From Chryseobacterium formosense (GTDB taxonomy: Bacteria; Bacteroidota; Bacteroidia; Flavobacteriales; Weeksellaceae), in assembly GCF_900116415.1 (NCBI RefSeq), contig NZ_FPAP01000003.1, positions 248,001 through 312,000 on the forward strand: DNA of 64,000 nt, given 5' to 3'. This document shows, piece by piece, positions 55,848-63,508 of the stretch (positions within the stretch are counted from its first letter, which is position 1; every line of letters begins with the position of its first letter). The position numbers and the translations under genes are program-made. The notes under the pieces are model-generated. The model saw only the letters and a list, made by a program, of their open reading frames with translations. It searched no databases and was not told where the DNA came from.

Positions 55848-55885
55848 ATTTTTACGTAAAAATTTATAAATTTTTACGTAAAAAT
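55848..55885. promoter_or_regulatory. 38-bp perfect palindrome
   Basis: Two identical 14-bp palindromes, TTTTTACGTAAAAA, flank TTTATAAA, and one more A/T pair extends each end, so the whole 38 bp equals its own reverse complement. It lies 24 bp upstream of the promoter of the candidate small RNA. It could be a double operator or a cruciform-forming site. Confidence 0.6.
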
Positions 55886-55907
55886 TATTAAATCAAACCC
55901 ACAGTAA

Positions 55908-55939
55908 ATTGCACTACGTATTTATACTGATTAGATTTG
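55908..55939 (+). promoter_or_regulatory. Promoter of the candidate small RNA
   Basis: TTG (55909-55911), a 20-nt spacer and TAGATTTG (55932-55939) form a complete flavobacterial promoter in a region without an ORF. Confidence 0.55.
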
Positions 55940-55944
55940 CAGTA

Positions 55945-56139
55945 TAAGATTAGAACAACAGATAAAAATATTTCATTATAAGAAAATAAAAGAACACCAA
56001 ATCACAAAGTTTTTATTAGTATTTATTTATTCTTTTCAATCAATACATTCAAATAATATTAATAAACTTTTCATCATCAGTTTTTAGAGGTAACAGGATT
56101 CAATATTAATTTAATAATGAGTCCTGTTACCGATTTTTT
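55945..56139 (+). ncRNA. Candidate small RNA ending in a strong terminator
   Basis: About 195 nt between the promoter at 55908-55939 and a terminator (GGTAACAGGA / TCCTGTTACC, 23-nt loop, followed by GATTTTTT at 56132-56139). The plus strand contains no ATG in this span before the terminator loop, so it is unlikely to encode a protein. The terminator cannot belong to the AraC gene, which has its own. Sequence is AT-rich; no known family recognised. Confidence 0.45.
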
Positions 56140-56368
56140 ATTAAACACAAATATTATTCAACAAATATCCAATTTTAACGATATTTTTACATGAAATTGG
56201 AAATTATAATTAAAAATATACTTTAATTATTCAAAACACAACACCTCACACCCATTTCTGTAAAAATTCACAAAAATTAAACACATTTTTGCAAATCCCA
56301 ATCTCTAATTGTTGTATAAATTTGCATCCGAAAAGAATAGATAAACATCTACATTAAAACTGATTGAA
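56140..56368 (+). promoter_or_regulatory. Leader and promoter region of the fibre operon
   Basis: AT-rich. A TAAATTTG -7 box at 56317-56324 lies 44 nt before the first start codon; the nearest TTTTTG upstream is 25 nt away, longer than usual. A small dyad CCAATTT...AAATTGG occurs near 56168-56200. Nothing else recognised. Confidence 0.45.
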
Positions 56369-56890
56369 ATGAAACAATTTTTATTGACAGCATTAGCTCT
56401 TGTAGCTTTTGCAACATCGAAGGCTCAACAAGTTAAGCTGAATGTAATCTTAAAGCCTATCCAGACTCTTGTAGTAAACGATGAGCAGAAAACTGTGAAT
56501 CTTGAGTACACTACTGCGAATGATTACCTGAATGGAGTTGGTAAGACCAACCAAGATCACTTAACAATTTACAGTACCGGAGGTTTTCAGGTAAAAGTAA
56601 AAGCAAACAATGCAAACATGCAACTTTCCGGGAAAACTATGGCTGTAAATACAGTAAAACTTACTGCTTCTGCAGGTTCACAAGCATTGATTAATGCCAC
56701 ATACCAGCAAGATATGGAGCTTACTGGGGGTGAAACTACTTTAGTTTCTTCTGGTAATGGTGCTGTAAACAAAAACGTTACCGTAAAATACCAAGGTGCA
56801 GGAGCTAATACATATATTGATAATTATGTACCAAACCAAAACCCTTCTACCTATACTGCTGATTTGACTTACACTATCATTAGTGCATAA
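56369..56890 (+). CDS. Small secreted fibre-subunit candidate
   Basis: 173 residues with a signal peptide (1-19, ending SKAQ). The mature part is all-beta and low in charge and has no Cys. Landmarks are KPIQTLVVNDEQKTVNLEY, FQVKVKANNANMQLSG, and a C-terminal strand STYTADLTYTIISA. The end resembles that of the larger protein at 57750 (GEYSTTLQYEITPQ), and both share FQVKV near the middle, so the two probably have a common pilin-like domain (compare spore-coat-U or DUF4402-type subunits). First gene of a four-gene operon whose second member is a PapD-like chaperone; the likely role is major subunit. Confidence 0.65.
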   Translation: MKQFLLTALALVAFATSKAQQVKLNVILKPIQTLVVNDEQKTVNLEYTTANDYLNGVGKTNQDHLTIYSTGGFQVKVKANNANMQLSGKTMAVNTVKLTASAGSQALINATYQQDMELTGGETTLVSSGNGAVNKNVTVKYQGAGANTYIDNYVPNQNPSTYTADLTYTIISA

Positions 56891-56965
56891 AAATAATTGA
56901 AAACTGATTTGATGAGGAGTGTTACAATATTATGTTGTAGCACTTTTTATCGTAAATAATTAGCT

Positions 56966-57757
56966 ATGAAAAAAGTTGCTTTGGTATTCTGCTTTTTGAT
57001 GATTCAAATCAGTGCTCAAACCGGAATTTCTGTTTCTCCGCCGAGGGTTTACTTTGATACTACTCCCGGAAGCAGCAGCACCCAAAAAGTTACAGTAACA
57101 AATGTAAGCGCCAAACATTCTCTTGATCTTGCAGTAAACTTAGGAGATTGGGAATATGACGAACGAGGTGAAAATGTAATGCATCCCGCAAATACACTCG
57201 AAAATTCGTGCGCTCAATGGATTAGTATCAATAAAGAAGACACTTATTTTACACTGGCTCCCGGAGAAAGAAAAGACATCAATGTAACACTTACCACTCC
57301 CACTCTTGAAAAAGATAAGCTTGCAGCACATACAGCCTTACTTTTTGTTAGCCAGATGAATCCGGTAGACGGAACCGATAGTAAAGGAGCAAAAATAAAA
57401 GTAAGTGTGAAATCGGGAATTAAAATATTCCATAAAAAACCGGAAACAACAGCCCGAAAAATTGAAATTCAGGATCTGAAGTTTGACACTGCTAAAAAAA
57501 TACTAAATCTTCAATTTGCAAATCACTCTGAATTGTGGACTGACGGTAAAATCAGCACAGATCTTATCAACACTACAACAGGAAAAAAAATATCAATCGA
57601 CCCGACTGTATTTTATACACTTCCGGGAGATGTCAGAAAATTAAGCATTCCGGTAAATGCTCTTGAAGAAAAAGGATCATACAATTTATCAGTCTTAATC
57701 GATTATGGTGATGATAGTGTTTTGGAAATGGCTGAACTGAATTTTAACTATGAATAA
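56966..57757 (+). CDS. PapD-like periplasmic chaperone
   Basis: 263 residues with a signal peptide (1-18, ending ISAQ). The N-terminal Ig-like domain has the chaperone opening GISVSPPRVYFDTTPGSSSTQKVTVTN, a SCAQWISI strand and FTLAPGERKDINVTLTTP, then AHTALLFVSQ near 128, the usual order of strands in PapD-type proteins. A second Ig-like domain fills the C-terminal half. It overlaps the next gene by 8 bp. The family folds and caps subunits for delivery to an outer-membrane usher. Confidence 0.75.
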   Translation: MKKVALVFCFLMIQISAQTGISVSPPRVYFDTTPGSSSTQKVTVTNVSAKHSLDLAVNLGDWEYDERGENVMHPANTLENSCAQWISINKEDTYFTLAPGERKDINVTLTTPTLEKDKLAAHTALLFVSQMNPVDGTDSKGAKIKVSVKSGIKIFHKKPETTARKIEIQDLKFDTAKKILNLQFANHSELWTDGKISTDLINTTTGKKISIDPTVFYTLPGDVRKLSIPVNALEEKGSYNLSVLIDYGDDSVLEMAELNFNYE

Positions 57758-58775
57758 ATACTGCATTCTTTTTTTCATCATCTTTAATTTTGCTTTTAAA
57801 GCTCAGGTTTCTGTAAGTTCGTGGACAAATTCGTATATGCAAATCAACAATTACAACGGAAATACTAATCCGGATTCATATACAGTGACTTTCGCAGGAA
57901 ACGGAATTTTTAATGTTTCTCACTGGAGACTTTCTGCACGTCTGCAACAAAATATAGTCTCCGAAAACGGACAATATACCATTCCGGGAAATAAAGTTTC
58001 TTTCCAGCCGGTGTCAACAACCGGGCAAGCTACTCCGGGACCAATACCTTCTATGGCACAGATCGGTGCAGTATCAAATGTTTTTTTGCAGGAAAATGTT
58101 GAAGCTTTTTTAGTTCCGCAATCCAATGCAGCCATTTACAACAATCCGTCGAGTCCGAACGGATATTACAGTTTATCATTAAAATATGCCATCACTTTAA
58201 TGGGCGGTGCATATCTCGGAACTTATCCCGCATGGACGAGATTCAACGCAACCGTAGAATTTACAGCGTATGACCAATACAATAATGTGATCGGAAGAAT
58301 ACCGCATACATTCCAGTTTCACATTGCAACGCTTTCGGGAACTCCACCCGTAACTCAGGAAATGTCTATGATATTAGATTCGAATGCATCAAACGGAACA
58401 CTTGTCTTCGATAGTATGCAGGACTACAGCAACGGAAACAGCATTACTTATTCCAATGGTCTTAAAGTAAATACCAATACTAACTTTCAGGTAAAAGTAC
58501 GATCTGTACAAAGTAATATGACTTCAACGCTGGGTTACACTCTTCCGGTATCTGCTATTCGGGTAAGATTGCAGCCGTTATCACAGGGAAATCAGACCAT
58601 TTATCCGGTTACACTTTCTACAACGAGCCAGATTTTGGCTAAAGGAAATGCTACCCAATCGACATCCTATAACTATGATTTGATCTACTACTCTGTCGCC
58701 CAGGATCCTAATCTGATTAATGCAAAACCCGGAGAATATTCTACGACTTTGCAATATGAAATTACGCCTCAATAA
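57750..58775 (+). CDS. Two-domain secreted protein, putative tip adhesin or second subunit
   Basis: 341 residues with a signal peptide (1-19, ending FKAQ). Residues 20-195 form one beta-rich domain (VSSWTNSYMQINNYNG... AYLGTYPAWTRFNATVEF). Residues 200-341 form a second domain that parallels the 173-residue subunit: NTNFQVKVRSVQSNM, then the final strand GEYSTTLQYEITPQ. A two-domain protein with a subunit-like C-terminal half is the layout of tip adhesins in chaperone-usher fibres (inference). Its start overlaps the chaperone stop by 8 bp, and the barrel gene follows after 8 bp. Confidence 0.55.
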   Translation: MNKYCILFFIIFNFAFKAQVSVSSWTNSYMQINNYNGNTNPDSYTVTFAGNGIFNVSHWRLSARLQQNIVSENGQYTIPGNKVSFQPVSTTGQATPGPIPSMAQIGAVSNVFLQENVEAFLVPQSNAAIYNNPSSPNGYYSLSLKYAITLMGGAYLGTYPAWTRFNATVEFTAYDQYNNVIGRIPHTFQFHIATLSGTPPVTQEMSMILDSNASNGTLVFDSMQDYSNGNSITYSNGLKVNTNTNFQVKVRSVQSNMTSTLGYTLPVSAIRVRLQPLSQGNQTIYPVTLSTTSQILAKGNATQSTSYNYDLIYYSVAQDPNLINAKPGEYSTTLQYEITPQ

Positions 58776-58783
58776 ATTATCTG

Positions 58784-61579
58784 ATGAGCCTTAACTGCAG
58801 AAATAAATTTCTGTTTTTTATCTTATTTGTAGTGTCTTTTATAAAAATTGGCGCACAGTTCAGTCAGTTTCCTGTAACAATGGAGATTGAAGAAGATCAT
58901 AATCCCTCAAAATCACGGCTCATCAATATTGTTATTGCGTTTCAGAATAATGGCTCTGAGACATTTACCGGAAAACTTCATACCATTTTACCTCAAGTTT
59001 ACAAAGTAATCTCAGGGACTGATATTCCAATTAATCTGCAAAAAGGAGAAAAAAAATATATTCCGATAAGACTGATTGCCGAAACCAATGCAAAAGCAGG
59101 AAGTTCGGAACTTAGGATTCAGCTGTTAAGTAATTCCGGCGTTATTCTGTCTGAAAAAATCACCACCCATACGATCGAAGTAGATAATAATCTGACCATG
59201 ACTTCATTGTCACCCATTATTTTCAGAAGTGCAGATAATGAGCCTGTTTCAGTAAAAATACGAATTGCCAACACGGGAAATATTCCTCAAAGTATAAGTT
59301 TAGTATGTAAATTTCCTGATGCAGACAAAGGAAACGTTTTCGTTGAGCAGCAAGCCAAAATTGGTGTAAAGCGAGATTCTGTGTTTACATTTACGTATCA
59401 ACCATCAAAAAGTCTTTCAGGTACAGCAAACTATGTAATCAATATTTCAGGATTTAGAAATCCGGAAAAGGAAATTTTTAATACAACCAGCATTACCGTA
59501 CAAAATATCGCCAGCAAACAGCGTTATCAGGAACCTCAATACAGCAGTATTACTGATCCTTTTAAAAATGAAATCACAACATCTTTCAGAAGAGTCGGGC
59601 AAAATCTGAATATGTATCAGATCTACGGAAACGGAGGTTTTAATCTTCCTTCCGGTTATCTTTTTTTGAGAGGAAATGCTTCCATCTTCAGCAATCAGCA
59701 GCTTCCTGTTATTACCAATACCAACATCAGTATGTTTCAGGGAAATAACGAATATCATGTAGGTTCTGTAAATAAAATGTTTGAAACAACGCTTTCCGGA
59801 AGAGGTGCAGAGTACATCCGTCATTTTGGTACCGGTAAAAAAATAGAAATCGCCTTTGTAGACCAAAATTTTAATCTGATCGAGAAAAATGCTTTTTTAA
59901 AAAACGGCTACGGATTTTTTGCAAAAGGAAGCCTGAATACGAATAATGATGATAGAAATGCATCTGCAGCCTACATTTACAGATATGACCCTTTTGAAAA
60001 AGCGAAACATCATATTTTGGGAACTGAAGGCAATTATGCTTTTAATAAAAAATGGAAGCTTAACGGGAAACTCAATACAGGATTGAGCTCATACGAAGAA
60101 CAGGATGTTCTGAAACCTTCTTTGGCGTTTGAAACCAATTATAAAGGTGCTATAGATGAATATGGCATCAATGGTAATTATTTTTACAGTTCTGCTTATT
60201 TTCCGGGGAACCGTAGAGGAAGTATGCAGATACAACAGAATATTACCAAAAATTTTGGCGATTATAATATTTTTACAAGCTTTAATTACTCTAATTTTTC
60301 TCCAAAGTTTTACTTCTTTACCCGAAGTCAGATTTCGGATAATACCAGATTTGATTTAGGTTTAAAGTTTCCCAGTGTAAAGAAGCTCAATTTTGGCTTG
60401 ATTTATCAATATCAAAACGAATCTTCAAACAGTTTCAATAATTTTTTTGGAAACTGGATGAGCGAGGAAACTAAACAGATGAGCGCACACCGATTAATAG
60501 AATCTTTAACGTGGTCCGACAATAAAACAAGACAATCTGCAGTGCTTTCTCTTGAAAACGGATTTGTGCAGTACCCGCTTCAGGATTCTCCACAGTTCCA
60601 GCTGAGATTTAATGCAAATTATAACTTCAGGAAGCTGAACTTTAATGCAATTTATCAGAAAGGAAGCTATTATCTTTCCGAGTATGCATTTACATACCGC
60701 ATCAATAAAGATGTAGAGTACAAAAAATTGGCACTTTCTCTGTTTTACAACGAACAGTTTTTAGAACGTAGACTAAGTATAAGCACCGGAGCTTCTTATG
60801 CAGATGACATCATTTACGGAAAAGCACCGTCTGCTTTTATCAATGCAAAATATAATGCGAAAAAATTCGGAGCGTTTTTCAATTCGTCGTGGTATAATTA
60901 TTCTGTAGGAAGTTTATCAAACAATATTCTGACACTGGAAATCGGAATTACGATAAACCTTAAGAAAGCCGTACTCGATCCCGGAAAAAAAGGAAAAATT
61001 CAGATTTTTACTTTCTATGACGAAAACAATAACAATATTTACGATCCTGAAGAAAAACCTGCGAATGATTATATCGTAAGCATCAATAATGTTGTGCTTA
61101 AAACGGATGCGTTGGGAACAGCATTGTACAAAGATGTTCCTTTCGGAAGTTTTGAACTCAAACAATTGATACAGCAAGGTTGGTATTATGATGAGCAGAA
61201 ACTGGATCTTGATAAATACAATTACCCACTGCAAATTCCGCTTCACCAAAACGGAACAATGACCGGAAAATTATTTCTGGATTATAATGCTGCAACATCT
61301 TTGGAATTTGATATTAAAACCTCCTCTATTTATTTTAACATCCTGAAAGACAACCGACTTATTGAGAGATTCAGTGCAGATGATGAAGGTAAATTTACAT
61401 CATTCCTTCCGACAGGAAATTATACCGTCATTATCGACGAGGCTTCTCTTCCGAACAATGTTTATTGTGAACAAAAAATCAAAGAAGTTAACATTAAAGC
61501 CGGTGAAATAACAAAAATCCCTGATTTTGTCATTAAGGTTAAAGAAAAAAGAGTTAATAAGAAAACCTTCAGCAATTAA
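58784..61579 (+). CDS. Usher-like outer-membrane barrel protein
   Basis: 931 residues with a signal peptide (about 1-24, ending KIGAQ). Two Ig-like domains occupy about 28-235 (IVIAFQNNGSETFTGKL, VKIRIANTGNIPQSISLV). Residues 245-725 are a long run of alternating amphipathic strands rich in Tyr, Phe and Asn (for example LFLRGNASIF, YAFNKKWKLNGKL, FNAIYQKGSYYLS), as in large outer-membrane barrels. Near 735-800 an Asp/Asn-rich domain follows (YDENNNNIYDPEEKPANDY), as found after the barrel in several ushers, then a final beta domain. Its place after a PapD-like chaperone and two subunits suggests an usher role; FimD identity is not visible by eye. Confidence 0.6.
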   Translation: MSLNCRNKFLFFILFVVSFIKIGAQFSQFPVTMEIEEDHNPSKSRLINIVIAFQNNGSETFTGKLHTILPQVYKVISGTDIPINLQKGEKKYIPIRLIAETNAKAGSSELRIQLLSNSGVILSEKITTHTIEVDNNLTMTSLSPIIFRSADNEPVSVKIRIANTGNIPQSISLVCKFPDADKGNVFVEQQAKIGVKRDSVFTFTYQPSKSLSGTANYVINISGFRNPEKEIFNTTSITVQNIASKQRYQEPQYSSITDPFKNEITTSFRRVGQNLNMYQIYGNGGFNLPSGYLFLRGNASIFSNQQLPVITNTNISMFQGNNEYHVGSVNKMFETTLSGRGAEYIRHFGTGKKIEIAFVDQNFNLIEKNAFLKNGYGFFAKGSLNTNNDDRNASAAYIYRYDPFEKAKHHILGTEGNYAFNKKWKLNGKLNTGLSSYEEQDVLKPSLAFETNYKGAIDEYGINGNYFYSSAYFPGNRRGSMQIQQNITKNFGDYNIFTSFNYSNFSPKFYFFTRSQISDNTRFDLGLKFPSVKKLNFGLIYQYQNESSNSFNNFFGNWMSEETKQMSAHRLIESLTWSDNKTRQSAVLSLENGFVQYPLQDSPQFQLRFNANYNFRKLNFNAIYQKGSYYLSEYAFTYRINKDVEYKKLALSLFYNEQFLERRLSISTGASYADDIIYGKAPSAFINAKYNAKKFGAFFNSSWYNYSVGSLSNNILTLEIGITINLKKAVLDPGKKGKIQIFTFYDENNNNIYDPEEKPANDYIVSINNVVLKTDALGTALYKDVPFGSFELKQLIQQGWYYDEQKLDLDKYNYPLQIPLHQNGTMTGKLFLDYNAATSLEFDIKTSSIYFNILKDNRLIERFSADDEGKFTSFLPTGNYTVIIDEASLPNNVYCEQKIKEVNIKAGEITKIPDFVIKVKEKRVNKKTFSN

Positions 61580-61618
61580 GCCCATCTAAATTTTACTTAA
61601 AAAAAAATTCATTAAAAA

Positions 61619-61666
61619 TTTGCGTAGCTAAATAACTACATATAAATTTGTAGTCAAATAACTTCA
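61619..61666 (+). promoter_or_regulatory. Promoter with twin operator repeats for the ArsR operon
   Basis: TTTG (61619-61622), a 20-nt spacer and TAAATTTG (61643-61650) form the promoter. GTAGCTAAATAACTACA (61624-61640) and GTAGTCAAATAACTTCA (61650-61666) are near-identical repeats on either side of the -7 box; the first is a palindrome. They are placed to let the ArsR protein block its own promoter. Confidence 0.6.
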
Positions 61667-61668
61667 TA

Positions 61669-61992
61669 ATGAATTTAAGAAGAGATGTATTTCAGGCAAT
61701 CGCAGATCCTACAAGAAGGGCAATTCTGCTTTTGGTAGCTTCACAATCGATGACTGCAGGTGCAATAGCCTCTAATTTCGATACGGCAAGACCTACCGTG
61801 TCTAAACATTTGCAAATACTTTCAGAATGCGAACTCCTGACTCCCGAACAGAACGGAAGAGAAATCATTTATCATTTGAACCCAAAAAAAATGAAAGAAA
61901 TAGCTGATTTTATAGAACCTTTCCGCCAAATGTGGGATGAAAGATTCAATAAACTGGAGTCGATCATGAAGAACTACAAAAACAAAGATTAA
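61669..61992 (+). CDS. ArsR-family winged-helix repressor
   Basis: 107 residues forming one winged helix: [25 protein letters not shown], the recognition helix [13 protein letters not shown], and a wing with REIIYHLNP. There are no paired Cys for metal binding. It belongs to the subgroup usually paired with an SRPBCC (AHSA1) gene, which starts 2 bp after its stop. It is first in a four-gene operon and probably autoregulated through the repeats at 61624-61666. Confidence 0.9.
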   Translation: MNLRRDVFQAIADPTRRAILLLVASQSMTAGAIASNFDTARPTVSKHLQILSECELLTPEQNGREIIYHLNPKKMKEIADFIEPFRQMWDERFNKLESIMKNYKNKD

Positions 61993-61993
61993 T

Positions 61994-62458
61994 ATGGAAC
62001 TGAAAACAAAAATTAAAGCTGAAGAAAATTCACAGGAACTTTTCATTACAAGAGAATTTGACCTTCCATTGGAATTGCTTTTTAAAGCTTATGAAGATGC
62101 TGAAATCGTAGAGCAATGGATGGGAACAAAGGTGATCAAGCTCGAAAACCAAAAACACGGAAGCTGGAGATTCGAAACCTCTCACGATGGGCAGGTTGTA
62201 TTTTCTGCAACAGGCGTGATTCTGGAATTCTTTCCCAATGAAAAAATCACTCGGACTTTCGAAATGGAGAACAGTCCTTTTCCTGTACAGCTGGAATTCC
62301 TGACTTTTGAATCAACAGATGAAAATAAAAGTAAACTGACGATTCAGCAAATCTTTAAATCAATTGATTACAGAAATCAGCTTCTGAAAATGCCTTTTGC
62401 AAAAGGTTTAAGCATGGCGCACGACAGACTTCAGGAAATTTTTAACCCCTCAAAATAA
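61994..62458 (+). CDS. SRPBCC/AHSA1-domain protein
   Basis: 154 residues. The opening FITREFDLPLELLFKAYEDAEIVEQWMG is the typical first strand and helix pair of the START-like ligand-binding fold, and HGSWRFETSHDGQVVFSATGVILEF and FEMENSPFPVQLEF follow as expected. These proteins bind hydrophobic ligands in a central cavity. Genes of this kind are regularly coupled to ArsR repressors like the one upstream. Ligand unknown. Confidence 0.88.
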   Translation: MELKTKIKAEENSQELFITREFDLPLELLFKAYEDAEIVEQWMGTKVIKLENQKHGSWRFETSHDGQVVFSATGVILEFFPNEKITRTFEMENSPFPVQLEFLTFESTDENKSKLTIQQIFKSIDYRNQLLKMPFAKGLSMAHDRLQEIFNPSK

Positions 62459-62464
62459 TTCAAA

Positions 62465-62857
62465 ATGCAAAAGAGAAATAAAATCATCTATTGGATTTTA
62501 ACCCTATTTTTATCTGTTGGAATGTTGGCCGGAGGAATTCAGCAAATGTTACAAATCGGCGGTTACAACGAAATTATCACTAAGTTACATTATCCGCTAT
62601 ATCTTTTAACGATTTTGGGAGTATGGAAAATTTTAGGAGTTATCGCCATTTTAATCCCTAAATTTCCGTTGTTGAAAGAATGGGCTTATGCAGGATTTTT
62701 CTTTGCCATGTCCGGAGCTGTAATTTCACATTTGGCAGTAGGACAGAATTTTACAGAGACAATTCCTGCTCTAATTTTATTGACAGTAACCGTTTTGTCA
62801 TGGTATTTCAGACCAGAAGACAGAAAAATAACAAATTATAAAAATAATCTATCATGA
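62465..62857 (+). CDS. DoxX-like membrane protein
   Basis: 130 residues with four hydrophobic helices (about 8-28, 43-63, 72-92, 98-116). The segment SVGMLAGGIQQMLQIGGY and the helix-breaking KILGVIAILIPKFPLLKEWAYAGFFF match DoxX-like four-helix proteins. Function is unclear; the family includes redox-linked membrane components. It overlaps the next gene by 4 bp (ATGA). Confidence 0.8.
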   Translation: MQKRNKIIYWILTLFLSVGMLAGGIQQMLQIGGYNEIITKLHYPLYLLTILGVWKILGVIAILIPKFPLLKEWAYAGFFFAMSGAVISHLAVGQNFTETIPALILLTVTVLSWYFRPEDRKITNYKNNLS

Positions 62858-63435
62858 ACGAGCAGGCAGAATTATTTTTCGGAAAAGCTAAAAAATGGAA
62901 AGAAGAATTTCTATTCCTGAGAGAAATCGTTTCTGAAAACAAATTTTTGGAAGAAGACTACAAATGGATGCATCCTTGCTACACTTTGGAAGGAAAAAAC
63001 GTAGTGCTTATTCACGGTTTTAAAAAATATTGTGCTTTACTTTTTCATAAAGGCGCTTTGATGAAAGATCCTGAAAATATTTTAATTCAGCAAACCGAAA
63101 ATGTACAGTCAGCAAGACAATTGAGATTTACCAATATTCAGCAGATTATTGACCTTAAATCGGTCATCAAAAGTTACATCAAAGAAGCTGTAGAAATTGA
63201 GAAATCCGGGAAGAAAATAGAAATGAAAGCGGTTTCAGACTACCCTATTCCGTCAGAATTTCAACATGCATTAGATGAAGATAAAAATTTGAATGAAGCG
63301 TTCTATTCATTGACTCCCGGAAGACAAAAAGCTTATCTTTTTTATTTCAATCAAGCTAAGCAAGCTAAAACAAGAGAATCAAGAATTGAGAAATATTACC
63401 AGCAGATTTTAGCTGGAAAAGGGATTGATGATTAA
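62854..63435 (+). CDS. YdeI/OmpD-associated family protein with DUF1801-like domain
   Basis: 193 residues. The N-terminal part (WKMHPCYTLEGKNVVLIHGFKKYCALLFHKGAL, written here as seen around residues 38-70) is a DUF1801-like domain. The C-terminal helical part (PSEFQHALDEDKNLNEAFYSLTPGRQKAYLFYF then NQAKQAKTRESRIEK) is the YdeI/bacteriocin-protection type. Cytosolic. It is the last gene of the ArsR operon, translationally coupled to the DoxX-like gene. Role unknown; the family has been linked to stress and antimicrobial-peptide tolerance. Confidence 0.78.
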   Translation: MNEQAELFFGKAKKWKEEFLFLREIVSENKFLEEDYKWMHPCYTLEGKNVVLIHGFKKYCALLFHKGALMKDPENILIQQTENVQSARQLRFTNIQQIIDLKSVIKSYIKEAVEIEKSGKKIEMKAVSDYPIPSEFQHALDEDKNLNEAFYSLTPGRQKAYLFYFNQAKQAKTRESRIEKYYQQILAGKGIDD

Positions 63436-63446
63436 ACAAACTATCA

Positions 63447-63501
63447 TGCATTTTGAAACGTAGTTTTTTTTAACTTAAATATATTAGAGATTCAAAATGC
63501 A
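63447..63501. other. Spaced inverted repeat between convergent genes
   Basis: TGCATTTTGAA (63447-63457) and TTCAAAATGCA (63491-63501) are perfect 11-bp inverted copies separated by 33 bp. It may serve as a weak terminator for the two convergent genes. Confidence 0.45.
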
Positions 63502-63508
63502 AATTGAA

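Noticed and set aside
63447-63501. Mobile-element ends TGCATTTTGAA / TTCAAAATGCA
   Set aside because: Only one spaced pair, between convergent genes, with no duplicated flanks; a weak terminator or chance repeat is simpler.
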